Source: Ga0077555 sp964500805 (GTDB taxonomy: Bacteria; Pseudomonadota; Alphaproteobacteria; Rhizobiales; Hyphomicrobiaceae). Taken from it: a stretch of 64,000 nt of DNA. Each line of letters starts with the position of its first letter. Positions within the stretch are counted from its first letter, which is position 1. This document shows, in pieces, positions 25,903-34,776 of this stretch. Position numbers and translations under genes: made by a program. The notes below the pieces were generated by a model. The model saw only the letters and a list, made by a program, of their open reading frames with translations, ran no database searches and was not told the DNA's origin. The stretch covers positions 1-64,000 of the forward strand of contig CAZCQH010000013.1 in the NCBI GenBank assembly GCA_964500805.1, read 5' to 3'.

Positions 25903-26934
25903 TCAACGTTTTGCCTCGACGTTCTGTGGCGTCTCGATCCGGACTTCCGCTTCGACCAATCCCAGCACGTGCTCATAGAACGCGCGGCGCATGAGCTTCT
26001 TCTCATCGTCGGCAACCGTGCGGTCGAGGTTGCCACCAAACCGGCCGAGCAGTCGCCTGTCGATGTTTTGTGGCACCGCGATGAAGTCGCCAACCGTATT
26101 GTCGATCACGTGCTTGAGCTCCTGATCAGTCGCCTCCGCCAGGGCGTGGTCGATTGCATCCCGCAGGGCGTGCTCGATCTCGGCCTCCGTTTCGGCTGCG
26201 ACCCCGTCGCACTCCGAGCTGGCGCGCATGTCGTCCAAGGGCACATCGTGAGCCACATCCAATCTGCCGGCCGGAACCGGTGCGGCCGCAATCCCCGCCG
26301 CCGGCAACGGCGGATTTGGCGTGCGCACACCCGAGAACATGCGCCATTGCTCGGTGCTCTCGTGCACGCCGATGAATTGCGAGACTTCGTCCAGCCCCCA
26401 TTCGCTGAAGGAGTCGCTCTCCCGCTGCAGCCGCTCCGCCTGATTTTGAGTGCCCGTCAACGGCTTTACGCCCAGCAGGTGCACGCGCACGCCGAGCTCC
26501 TGCACCTCCTCGATCGCCGGGCGAAGATCATCATCGCCCGAGACGACGAGCAGGCTTGATACCGCCTTGTTCCGGGCCAGCGCCAGCATGTCCAGAACCA
26601 TCAGCGTGTCGACACCCTTCTGATTTCCATATCGATTGAGCGTACCCAGCCGCAATTTGCAGCTGCGCTTTCTCGCGATCTCGTTCTGCTCTTCGGTCAG
26701 CGTCTCGGGCGTCACAGCCGCGTCATACCAGTAAATGCGGAGCAGCTCGTCCCCGGGCTCGGCCATGCTCGCCGTCTCGATCAGGCACAGCACGGCCTCG
26801 TCGGCCCGCAATCCTATCTGATGCCGCTTCATAGACTTCCCGGCCACCAGCTCTGCTGATGCAACCAGCAGGTAGCCAGCATCCACCAGCACCGCAATCT
26901 TGCCCAAGCAACCCTCCCGCAATGGACCACTCAT
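25903..26934 (-). CDS. NYN-domain (LabA/DUF88) putative ribonuclease with a C-terminal extension
   Basis: A 343-residue protein. Residues 12-190 form an NYN domain, a PIN-like nuclease fold: IAVLVDAGYLL, QKGVDTLMVLDML and VVSGDDDLRPAIEEVQELG carry the acidic residues expected to hold metal. Residues after about 200 form an acidic, Ala-rich extension (AETEAEIEHALRDAIDHALAEATD) and a C-terminal helical part that I do not recognise. A role in RNA processing or decay is inferred from the family. The ATG at 26934 is used, but a TTG at 26907 has a stronger GGGAGGG ribosome site 4 nt upstream. Confidence 0.82.
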   Translation of the reverse strand: MSGPLREGCLGKIAVLVDAGYLLVASAELVAGKSMKRHQIGLRADEAVLCLIETASMAEPGDELLRIYWYDAAVTPETLTEEQNEIARKRSCKLRLGTLNRYGNQKGVDTLMVLDMLALARNKAVSSLLVVSGDDDLRPAIEEVQELGVRVHLLGVKPLTGTQNQAERLQRESDSFSEWGLDEVSQFIGVHESTEQWRMFSGVRTPNPPLPAAGIAAAPVPAGRLDVAHDVPLDDMRASSECDGVAAETEAEIEHALRDAIDHALAEATDQELKHVIDNTVGDFIAVPQNIDRRLLGRFGGNLDRTVADDEKKLMRRAFYEHVLGLVEAEVRIETPQNVEAKR

Positions 26935-27139
26935 GAATGCTGCGGGGGCGGAGTGTCAATCCCAAATGGGCCTCGCCTGACCCAGTCGATGCGCAGCGAG
27001 CGGCGCATGTCAGGGCGCCGGTAACCTCGCGCGCGACAGGGCTTGTAAGCTGGCGGATCGGCAGCCATAAGAGGGCGTGGCGCTGTGCACCTGGCCGATG
27101 GTGGCAGCTCTCCGCTGAGAGATTGCTAAGGGAAACTGC

Positions 27140-28540
27140 ATGTCCACTCGTCAGGAAGGCGCACCGTCGCGCCCCATCGGCTCGCGTGACGACCTCGTCG
27201 AGTGGTTTGCCGTTGGCTGCAAGCCGAAGGACCAGTGGCGGATTGGCACCGAGCACGAGAAAATCGTGTTCCAGTCCGACGACCTGCGCCCCGTCCCATA
27301 CACCGGCCCGCGCGGCATTCGCGCCATCATGGAGGAGTTGATCCGGCGTTACGGCTGGCTGCCGATCATGGAAGGCGACAATATCATCGCTCTCAAGCGG
27401 CCGGACGGCGAGCCGCCGGCGACCGTGTCGCTGGAGCCTGGTGGCCAGTTCGAACTGTCGGGCGCCCCGCTCGAGAGCATGCATCAAGTCGCCGAGGAAA
27501 CGCGGGTTCACCTCGACCAGGTGCGCGCGGTCGGCGAGGACCTGAAGATAGGCTTTCTCGGCCTCGGCTTCTCGCCCAAGTGGACGCTCGCGGAGACGCC
27601 GCAGATGCCCAAGCGGCGCTATGCCGTGATGACCCGCTACATGCCCAAGGTCGGCAAGGGCGGCCTCGAGATGATGTACCGCACGGCGACGATCCAGGTG
27701 AACCTCGATTTCGCCAGTGAAGCCGACATGGTGCAGAAGCTTCGCGTGTCACTGGCGCTGCAACCGATTGCCACTGCGATCTTCGCCGCCTCTCCCTTCA
27801 AGGAAGGCACACCTAACGGCTTCCTGTCGCTCAGGAGCGAGGTGTGGCGCGATACCGACCAGCGTCGCACGGGCATGTTGCCGTTCGTATTCGAGAACGG
27901 CATGAGCTTCGACCGCTACGTCGAGTACGCGCTCGACGTGCCCATGTACTTCATCTACCGGCAAGGCGAGTACATCGATGTCGCCGGTGCCTCGTTCCGC
28001 GACTTCATAGCCGGCCAGCTCGCCCAGAAACTGGACCGGCCGGAGCTCGCCGCGATCGAGCCGACCTTGGACGATTGGTCGGACCACATCACCACCATCT
28101 TCCCCGAAGTGCGCATGAAGCGCTTTCTCGAGATGCGGGGCGCGGACGGCGGCCGATGGCGCCGGATCTGCGCTCTGCCGGCATTCTGGGTTGGGTTGCT
28201 TTATGACCAATCCTCGCTCGATGCGGCCTGGGATCTGGTCAAAGGCTGGACGGCGGACGAGCGTCAGGCCTTGCGCAATGATGTGCCGCGCCACGCCCTC
28301 AATACGCGCTTCCGCAGATATCAGCTGCAAGATATCGCCAAGGAGGTGACCGCAATGTGCGAGGCGGGCTTGAAGGCCCGCGCGATCAAGGACGTCAAGG
28401 GCAACGACGAGCGCGTGTACATCGAACCCGTGCAGCAGATCGTGTCTTCCGGTCGCACCATTGCCGAGGAGCTGCTCGAGGCCTACGAAAGGCAGTGGAA
28501 CCGCAACATCGACCGCGTGTTCGAGGACTACGCGTTTTGA
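27140..28540 (+). CDS. gshA: Glutamate-cysteine ligase (plant/alphaproteobacterial type)
   Basis: A 466-residue ligase joining glutamate and cysteine with ATP, the first and limiting step of glutathione synthesis. It belongs to the plant-type GCS2 group: IGTEHEKIVF near residue 36, SLEPGGQFELSGAPLES, RYAVMTRYMPKVGKGGLEMMY-type central segment, and the C-terminal ERQWNRNIDRVFEDYAF. Length is near the family norm (about 455 or more). AAGGGAA lies 6 nt before the ATG. The glutathione transferase gene at 32.9 kb and possible oxoprolinase upstream fit glutathione metabolism. Confidence 0.93.
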   Translation: MSTRQEGAPSRPIGSRDDLVEWFAVGCKPKDQWRIGTEHEKIVFQSDDLRPVPYTGPRGIRAIMEELIRRYGWLPIMEGDNIIALKRPDGEPPATVSLEPGGQFELSGAPLESMHQVAEETRVHLDQVRAVGEDLKIGFLGLGFSPKWTLAETPQMPKRRYAVMTRYMPKVGKGGLEMMYRTATIQVNLDFASEADMVQKLRVSLALQPIATAIFAASPFKEGTPNGFLSLRSEVWRDTDQRRTGMLPFVFENGMSFDRYVEYALDVPMYFIYRQGEYIDVAGASFRDFIAGQLAQKLDRPELAAIEPTLDDWSDHITTIFPEVRMKRFLEMRGADGGRWRRICALPAFWVGLLYDQSSLDAAWDLVKGWTADERQALRNDVPRHALNTRFRRYQLQDIAKEVTAMCEAGLKARAIKDVKGNDERVYIEPVQQIVSSGRTIAEELLEAYERQWNRNIDRVFEDYAF

Positions 28541-28873
28541 GCTCGTTCGAGGTGCCGCGCCTTGAGCTCTCGCGCCAGGCGACCACGAGCGCTTCCCGAA
28601 CGGTTTGAGCACTGCGGCGCCTCACGGTGCGCGATGCGCCGAAAGCCATAAGACCCGCCTTTCAACGGCAGACCTCCGCAGTCTGACGTGGTTTGTAGGT
28701 CGGCTGCTGATACGACACGAAAACCGGTCGCCGCGAAGCCGACGAGGCGCGACGCGCCACTCTTATGTCTGCCGGTGCAACGTCGAGACATAGTTGCGCA
28801 TCGAACTGCCGATCAGGAACCGTTTACCAGAACGCAATCACTTTCCTCTCTCATTGCGAGTTATCGATTCTTA
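28541..28873. other. Non-coding stretch before the MHYT-chemoreceptor
   Basis: The chemoreceptor frame is open back to 28688, but the added residues are Arg-rich and lack family features. I see no clear promoter hexamers. The last 60 bases are AT-richer and pyrimidine-rich and probably form the leader. Confidence 0.4.
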
Positions 28874-30886
28874 ATGCCCGCAATGGCCCGCGAGATGATC
28901 CGAATTATCACTTGCCTGACCGACCAGCACGACTACCGGCTCGTTTTGCTGGCAACTCTGGTGTGTGTCGTCGCGATCTTCACGACATTCAAAACGCTCG
29001 CGAATGCCCGCGACGGCTCCAAGCAGCGCCGCGTTGTTTGGATATTGATCAGTGCATTTTGTGCAGCCTCCGGGACCTGGGCGACCCACTTCATCGCCAT
29101 GCTGGCTTACGACGCCGGCGTACAGATCAGCTACCAACCGCTCCTCACTCTGCTCTCCCTTATTGCAGCGTTTCTCGCTGCAAGCCTCGGTTTTGCGCTT
29201 TCCAGCAGGAACAGCAAGAACCACTCGCTCGTCGGAGGAGCCGTCGTTGGTATCGGCATCGCCGTCATGCATTTCACCGGCATGGAATCGCTGAACATCG
29301 CAGGCCGATTGACGTGGAACCTGCCGCTAGTCGTCACCTCGCTGGTGATCGGCATCTCGCTGACCTCTGCCGCGCTGGTGGTCTATCGTGGATCTAATCA
29401 CGTCAAGGCGCACTATGTGGCGTCGGCCCTGATGATTGGCGGCATTTGCGGCCTTCATTTCATAGCGATGGCTGCGGCTGTCATCGAGCCCGATCCGACG
29501 ATAATGGTCGAGGACGTCGGATTGGATCGCATAATGTTGGTCGGCATCGTTTCCGCCATCACGGTCATCATTATGATTACAGGCATTGCTGCCCTGATCG
29601 TTGACAAGCTCCAGCGCGAGCTCGCGCGCAAGCTCGCCGAGCTGGAGGCCATACACAAGACATCCAGCGATGCTCTAGTCGAAGCCGAGCGGCGCCGTGA
29701 GTCGGACCGCTCGCTTCAGGAGCTGGTTGAGGTCGAACGGGCGTTCCAGGAGCAGCTTGCCGCGCTGGTCGACGCAGCGGCTGCAGGCGACCTCTCGCGT
29801 CGCATCAATCTGTCGGGAACATCGGACCTGTCCTCCAGGCTCGGCGAGGGATTTAACGTCTGGGCCAGCACGATCAGCGCTGTTTTCGGCCAAGTCGCCA
29901 GCGTGATGGCCGCTCTTGCAAACGGTGACTTCAGCAAGCGGATGGAGGGCAACTACGAAGGCGACCTCCTGCGCTTGAAAAATGACGTCAACAAGATGGC
30001 AGAGGCGATCCATGCCATCGCCTCACGCATCGATGAGACGAGCGGCACCGTCGAAAGTGCTACCGTGGAGATTGGTGCCGGCGTGGCTGATCTGGCGCTG
30101 CGCACCGACGAGCAGGCCTCGACTTTGCAGGAGACCGCAGCTTCTCTGGATCAGCTGGCCACCACTGTGCGTCAGAATGCGAAGAATGCCCAGACGGCCA
30201 AGCTGGCCGCAGCCGCTGCACACGACATCGCGCTGAACAGCGGCGGCATCGCGGAGCAGGCCATCGAGGCCATGAGCAAGATAGATCGGTCTTCGCGCGA
30301 AATCACGAGCGTGGTCGCTTTGATCGAGGAGATTGCCTTCCAAACCAACATTCTCGCCCTTAATGCCGCCGTCGAAGCGGCACGTGCGGGCGATGCCGGC
30401 AGGGGCTTTGCCGTGGTTGCGAATGAGGTACGCGCATTGGCACAACGCTCGAGCCAGGCCCTGAAGGACATCCAGCGGCAGATTTCGAGCTCGAACGCCA
30501 ATATCACCCACGGCGTGAAGCTCGTGACCGATGCGGCGACGTCACTCAACGAGATCGTCGTCTCGGTGAAGCAGGTTGCTGAACTGATGGTTGAGATAGC
30601 GGCCGCAAGCCAGGAGCAGTCATCCGGCATCAATCAGGTGAGCACAGCTGTTGCCGGAATGGATCACATGACCCAGCAAAACGCGAGCCTTGTCGAGCAG
30701 ACCAACACAGCACTTCAATCGGCGCAGGCGCAAGTCGCAGCGCTGCGTCAGGCGGTGGCATTCTTCAAGACAGGCGGGCCGAAGCTTGCGCCGAGGGCCC
30801 GCGGATCGCTTGTTCCCGAGGCCGCCCACAACGAGGTCCACAAACAGCAGAGCGGTCTGGCCAGGGCGCTTTCATCGCTCCGCTGA
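28874..30886 (+). CDS. Methyl-accepting chemotaxis protein with MHYT sensor domain
   Basis: A 670-residue receptor. Residues about 15-245 form an MHYT membrane sensor of seven helices with the repeated His/Met motif in three forms: ATHFIAMLAY, VMHFTGMES and GLHFIAMAA, residues proposed to bind copper and sense O2, CO or NO. A coiled linker follows, then HAMP-like segments (AAAGDLSRRINL, ANGDFSKRMEG) and the signalling hairpin EIAFQTNILALNAAVEAARAG with GRGFAVVANEVRALAQRS. No CheR-binding pentapeptide is at the C-terminus. MHYT is more often joined to GGDEF/EAL domains. ATGs at 28874 and 28883 are both possible. Confidence 0.88.
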   Translation: MPAMAREMIRIITCLTDQHDYRLVLLATLVCVVAIFTTFKTLANARDGSKQRRVVWILISAFCAASGTWATHFIAMLAYDAGVQISYQPLLTLLSLIAAFLAASLGFALSSRNSKNHSLVGGAVVGIGIAVMHFTGMESLNIAGRLTWNLPLVVTSLVIGISLTSAALVVYRGSNHVKAHYVASALMIGGICGLHFIAMAAAVIEPDPTIMVEDVGLDRIMLVGIVSAITVIIMITGIAALIVDKLQRELARKLAELEAIHKTSSDALVEAERRRESDRSLQELVEVERAFQEQLAALVDAAAAGDLSRRINLSGTSDLSSRLGEGFNVWASTISAVFGQVASVMAALANGDFSKRMEGNYEGDLLRLKNDVNKMAEAIHAIASRIDETSGTVESATVEIGAGVADLALRTDEQASTLQETAASLDQLATTVRQNAKNAQTAKLAAAAAHDIALNSGGIAEQAIEAMSKIDRSSREITSVVALIEEIAFQTNILALNAAVEAARAGDAGRGFAVVANEVRALAQRSSQALKDIQRQISSSNANITHGVKLVTDAATSLNEIVVSVKQVAELMVEIAAASQEQSSGINQVSTAVAGMDHMTQQNASLVEQTNTALQSAQAQVAALRQAVAFFKTGGPKLAPRARGSLVPEAAHNEVHKQQSGLARALSSLR

Positions 30887-30966
30887 TCTGCGGCGTGCCC
30901 CCCTCCGCGTAAGGCTCGAAGTGCCGCCCGGATCCGCCCCATGGTAGCTCGCTCTGATCAGGAAAG

Positions 30967-31812
30967 ATGTGCGCGATGACCAGTCCCTGCCAGACCGAGC
31001 CAGACTCCGACAGCGCTCGCGAGCTGCAGCATCAACTTGCCGCCAGAAGGCGGAGCATTCTGGTCCTGATCTCGATTTGCATTTGTGTTGCCCTCGGGCT
31101 CCTGTTTGCCGGTCCGATCCCGCAGCCCCCGGCTTACCACGCGTTTTCCGACGCACGCACGCTGTTTGGTATTCCAAATGCTCTCAACGTGCTCTCGAAT
31201 TTGCCATTTCTGCTGATTGGCTTGCTCGGCATTCGCTGGCTCGTGTCGTCGCCGTCCAATTTGGCAGCACCGCTTAGGCTTCCCTACACCATTGTGTTCG
31301 CCGGCCTGATCGCAACGGCGTTCGGCTCAGCATATTACCATTTGGCGCCTTCTGACGCGACGCTGCTCTGGGACCGAATGCCGATCGCCGTATCGTTCAT
31401 GGCGCTTTTTGCTGCCCTGCTCGCAGAACGGATCTCAATCTCGGCTGTCTCGCGCCTGACGTGGCTCTTCGCGATTTTTGGTGCGGTCAGCGCGTTGTAT
31501 TGGGCAGTGACCGGCGATCTGCGCCCCTATCTCTTCGCGCAGTTTGCACCGGTTTTAAGCATTCCTCTTCTGCTCTGGCTGTTTTCGCCTGCTTATTCGC
31601 GTGGCAGCGATCTGATGGTGGGTGTCGCGTTCTATGCGGCGGCCAAACTGTTCGAGGATCGTGACGGACCCATCTACCATGCTCTGGATGCCATTATCAG
31701 CGGGCACACGCTGAAGCACTTCTCTGCCGCCATGGGCGCTTATTGGATTTACCGTATGCTGCGGCAACGAGAGGCCGTTCGCTCTGCAGCTCGAAGCATT
31801 TCGGTCGGCTGA
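30967..31812 (+). CDS. Ceramidase-like seven-helix membrane protein (CREST superfamily)
   Basis: A 281-residue integral membrane protein with about seven helices. It shows the conserved Ser-Asp-His pattern of alkaline ceramidases and relatives: FSDARTLFGIPNALNVLSN after helix 1, TAFGSAYYHLAPSDATLLWDRMP-type segment, and ISGHTLKHFSAAMGAYWIY near the C-terminus, with His residues that would hold a zinc. In eukaryotes these enzymes cleave ceramides; bacterial substrates are mostly unknown, though some Alphaproteobacteria make sphingolipids. A GGAAAG sits just before the ATG at 30967; the ATG at 30976 is an alternative. It is convergent with a small lipoprotein gene. Confidence 0.7.
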   Translation: MCAMTSPCQTEPDSDSARELQHQLAARRRSILVLISICICVALGLLFAGPIPQPPAYHAFSDARTLFGIPNALNVLSNLPFLLIGLLGIRWLVSSPSNLAAPLRLPYTIVFAGLIATAFGSAYYHLAPSDATLLWDRMPIAVSFMALFAALLAERISISAVSRLTWLFAIFGAVSALYWAVTGDLRPYLFAQFAPVLSIPLLLWLFSPAYSRGSDLMVGVAFYAAAKLFEDRDGPIYHALDAIISGHTLKHFSAAMGAYWIYRMLRQREAVRSAARSISVG

Positions 31813-31845
31813 GGGTGATCGCCTTTTCGGTCGCGCGTGTCAGCT

Positions 31846-32082
31846 TTACGGCGCCAATCGCGATGGATCGGGCACCAGCCCGGTTACCCGCTCGAAGGCT
31901 ATCGCTGCCAGAACTTTGTCCGACATTGTCTTCTTCGGAACGTGATCCGGATTGACTTCCTGAGCGGGCGCAGGCGTCGTCTGGGCGATCAAGTGCATCA
32001 GATTACTGCTTCCGGGCGCCTCGCTGGCGCAACCGGCAAGTGTCGAAGCAAGCGCTACGACCAGCAAGATTCGAGCGAGCAC
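31846..32082 (-). CDS. Small lipoprotein of unknown function
   Basis: A 78-residue protein with a clear lipobox: a hydrophobic signal followed by STLAGC, cleaved before Cys at residue 19, then a Ser/Pro-rich linker and a short C-terminal part (SDKVLAAIAFERVTGLVPDPSRL) that I do not recognise. I chose a GTG start at 32082, which has GGGGGA 6 nt upstream and places the signal peptide at the N-terminus; the longer open frame to 32277 adds 65 residues with no features. Confidence 0.65.
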   Translation of the reverse strand: MLARILLVVALASTLAGCASEAPGSSNLMHLIAQTTPAPAQEVNPDHVPKKTMSDKVLAAIAFERVTGLVPDPSRLAP

Positions 32083-32523
32083 GTCGTATCCCCCGAGGTC
32101 GACAGGCACCCTCTTGCTTCGGCGCTGCGCGTCTCTCGTATCCCCCGAGGGTCGCGCATCGGATCGCACTCCGCCGAATCGGCTTCGCACGATCGTGCCT
32201 TCCTTCGGGCACAATCGGCATTGATTGCGGCAATGAGATGGCAATTTGAAATCAAAGTTTGCTAATCCTTTCCTCATGTTGAGCCAAACTGTTCACGCGC
32301 GCACCACTTCCGAGCAAATTCGGTCACTTCGGCGCACGCCTCAAAGAATAGATAACTGTTCTTATAGAATGCTTCCGCCAGCGGATTCCCATCATTTACG
32401 AGTTTTCATCAGAGTGCTGACATCGTGGCCTTTGTCTCTGCTCGGACAATAGGGGCTCCTTTTGCGGCACGGCGCCTCTGACGGTGGAGATGCGGATAGG
32501 TTTTGTTGAGTGGGAGCGTGTTC
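32083..32523. other. Divergent non-coding stretch between lipoprotein and Sel1 genes
   Basis: It holds a 15-bp direct repeat (32084-32098 and 32136-32150) and an AT-richer half (32230-32400) that may contain promoters. A possible short frame at 32246-32452 has no family features and I do not accept it. Confidence 0.4.
32084..32150. repeat. 15-bp direct repeat upstream of the lipoprotein gene
   Basis: TCGTATCCCCCGAGG occurs at 32084-32098 and again at 32136-32150, 52 bp apart. Read on the minus strand, the first copy holds the GGGGGA ribosome site of the lipoprotein gene; the second is an upstream duplicate. Confidence 0.55.
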
Positions 32524-32790
32524 ATGGCATCCGAGCCGATGAGCGTTGAAGTGATTGAGTCGGCAGCCCTCGGCGGCGGGCCCGAGGACTTGTTCGAATT
32601 GGGCCTCATGTACTGCAGCGGCCGGGAGGTTCCACTCGACCTGATCGAAGCGCACAAATGGTTCAATCTTGCTGCACTGCGCGGTAGCGAAGCCGCGAAG
32701 CATTATCGCCAGGAGCTCGCGAGCGAGATGACCAAGGCCGACGTTGGCATCGCGCAGCGGCGCGCCCGCGAGTGGCTCTCCCGGCCCTGA
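32524..32790 (+). CDS. Small Sel1-repeat protein
   Basis: An 88-residue protein with one Sel1/TPR-like repeat: DLFELGLMYCSGREVPLDLIEAHKWFNLAA followed by a basic helix (residues about 20-50 for the core pattern LFELGLMY...LIEAHKWFNLAA). Such repeats bind other proteins; a single-repeat protein may be an adaptor or a remnant of a larger protein. The ATG at 32524 has GGGAG 7 nt upstream and is preferred over a TTG at 32503. Confidence 0.75.
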   Translation: MASEPMSVEVIESAALGGGPEDLFELGLMYCSGREVPLDLIEAHKWFNLAALRGSEAAKHYRQELASEMTKADVGIAQRRAREWLSRP

Positions 32791-32882
32791 AAGTCACCGG
32801 GCCCGCGGCTCAGGAACAAACCGCACTTTGGTAGCCGCTCGCAGGAGGGTGCCAGCAATTCAGCGGCCTTCAAATGAGCACA

Positions 32883-33509
32883 TCACGGCGTGCCATTGCG
32901 GCCATGCTCACGATAGGGCGCGCGCTCGGTGAGAAGCTCGTAATACGCCGAAACTGCCTTCAGCTCTGGCTTCGAGAACGGGATGCCGAACCAGCGGTTG
33001 ACGATCAGCCCCACGGAAATGTCGCCGACAGTGAAGTTGGTGCCCGTCACGTAGGGCCCGTTCTTCGCAAGGTGATCGTTGAGCAATCCCATTTGGCGGC
33101 CCCACTCCTTCTGACCGGCCTCAATGCCCGCCATATCGTCTTTGAAAGGAGCCATCTTCACCTGCAGTCCGAGGAACACGGGCCTGATCGCCGAGTAGAT
33201 ATCGGTCGCGGCCCAATCCATCCACTGCTCGGCGAGCGCACGACTTTTGAGATCCGTCGGATAGAGGTCATTACGCTTGTGCTTCGAGGCCAGATATCGA
33301 ACGATAGTGTTTGACTCGCGCAAAATGAACCCTTCGTCGTCGATCACCGGCACCACACCGAACGTCGAGACTTTGGTGAAGCCCGGCTCTGACGTCGGCC
33401 TGAAACCGCGCCCCCAGTCCTCGCGCTCGAATGTCTGGCCGACCTCGCCGCAGAGCCACAGCACCTTGCGCACATTTATCGAATTGGCGCGTCCATAAAT
33501 CTTCAGCAT
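32883..33509 (-). CDS. Glutathione S-transferase
   Basis: A 208-residue glutathione transferase. The N-terminal thioredoxin-like domain reads MLKIYGRANSINVRKVLWL, with the cis-Pro motif VPVIDDEGFILRESNTIVRYL that holds the gamma-glutamyl part of glutathione. The helical C-terminal domain follows (NDHLAKNGPYVTGTNFTVGDISVG). The likely nucleophile is Ser at residue 10 or Asn at 11. Substrate unknown. GGAGGC lies 4 nt before the ATG. It is divergent from the quinone reductase gene. Confidence 0.88.
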   Translation of the reverse strand: MLKIYGRANSINVRKVLWLCGEVGQTFEREDWGRGFRPTSEPGFTKVSTFGVVPVIDDEGFILRESNTIVRYLASKHKRNDLYPTDLKSRALAEQWMDWAATDIYSAIRPVFLGLQVKMAPFKDDMAGIEAGQKEWGRQMGLLNDHLAKNGPYVTGTNFTVGDISVGLIVNRWFGIPFSKPELKAVSAYYELLTERAPYREHGRNGTP

Positions 33510-33694
33510 GAAGCCTCCAAGTGTGCGTGGTTGATGCCTCGAGAAGACGCCCGTGGCTTGTCCCGCTCGTGTGCAATGATCGCGCTAGTCATTTGCCTTG
33601 CTGGCGATTGTATGAAGCCAGCGCCGGAGCGTAAAGTCGCTGCTGACAGGGGGCGATCGCCGAGCGGCTGGCCGCGAGTGGGAGCGACGTGAGT

Positions 33695-34685
33695 ATGCGT
33701 GCCGTAGGGATCAGGAGTTTCGGGGGGGCTCGACGCCCTCGAGATGATGCAGCTTGCCATTCCGGAGCCTGGACCGGGCGAAGCGCTGGTCAAGGTTGCC
33801 TTTGCCGGCATCAACTTCGTGGACATCTACATGCGCCGCGGAGACTACGCCCATAGCACGCGCCATGGCGGCGATCTTCCCATGATTCTTGGTCGCGAAG
33901 GTGCTGGCGAGGTGCTAAAGGTCGGTCCTGGCGTCGCAGACCTCAAGCCAGGGGATCGGGTTGCCTGGTGCATCACTCAAGGATCCTATGCCGAGCAGGC
34001 TGTTGTCCCGGCTTGGCGGCTCGTTCCCGTTTCCTCCGACGTGCCCCTCGACATCGCCTGCGCGCTTCAGCTGCAGGGCTCCACAGCTCATTACCTCGCA
34101 ACTTCGACGTTCCCGATTCGGGATGGCGACACTGTGCTCATTCACTCGGCGGCAGGCGGGGTCGGGCAGCTGCTCGTCCAGATTGCCAAGGGACTTGGTG
34201 CAACGGTGATTGCCACGGTCGGCTCCGATCCGAAGGCCGCAATTGCAGAAGCGCGCGGCGCCGATCACGTCATCGTCTACACCAGGGAGGACTTCCTCCC
34301 CCGCGTCATGGAGCTCACCGGCAAGCAAGGTTGTCACGCGGTCTACGATGCCGTCGGCAAGGACACGATCGCGCGGAGCATTATCGCGTGCCGGCGCAGA
34401 GGCGTGGTCGCCCTTTATGGTGGCGCGTCTGGGGCGGTAGACGCGATCAACCCGCAAACGTTGGCCGAAGCCGGATCGGTTTTCGTGACGCGCCCTCATC
34501 TGTCCGACTACATGCAGGACGCAGAGGAGGTCCGCCAGCGCGCCAATGACATGATGGATGTCTGGAAGGCAGGCAGGCTGAAGGTGAACATCGATCGCAT
34601 TTGGCCGCTTGAAGGTGCACGTGAAGCTCACCGCACGATTGAGGCCCGTTTGACCACGGGCAAGCTGCTCCTGAAGGCGATCTGA
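33695..34685 (+). CDS. qor: NADPH:quinone oxidoreductase (apparent frameshift near the N-terminus)
   Basis: A zinc-free MDR quinone reductase. The continuous frame from the ATG at 33744 gives 313 residues (GINFVDIYMRRGDY, HSAAGGVGQLLVQIAKGLGATVIATV at the NADPH site in shorter parts), but it lacks the usual first strand. In the next frame an ATG at 33695 encodes MRAVGIRSFGG, exactly the expected N-terminus; removing one G from the run of seven at 33722-33728 joins the frames as SFGG-LDALEMMQLAIPEP. GGGAG lies 10 nt before 33695. This may be a sequencing error, a real mutation or a slippery tract. Confidence 0.85.
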
Positions 34686-34776
34686 TGATCTCGGCTGGTT
34701 GAAGCCGATATCGGTTCGCGTTGCCAAGAAAAGCATGTGGTGACGACGTTCGAGCACGGCGTGCTCGAACGCCAAT

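Noticed and set aside
32246..32452. Possible 68-residue gene upstream of the Sel1 gene
   Set aside because: No conserved features, and it lies in an AT-richer control region.
34613..34631. Second parS-like CACGTGAAGC inside the quinone reductase gene
   Set aside because: Only the right half fits; the left TGTTT arm is missing.
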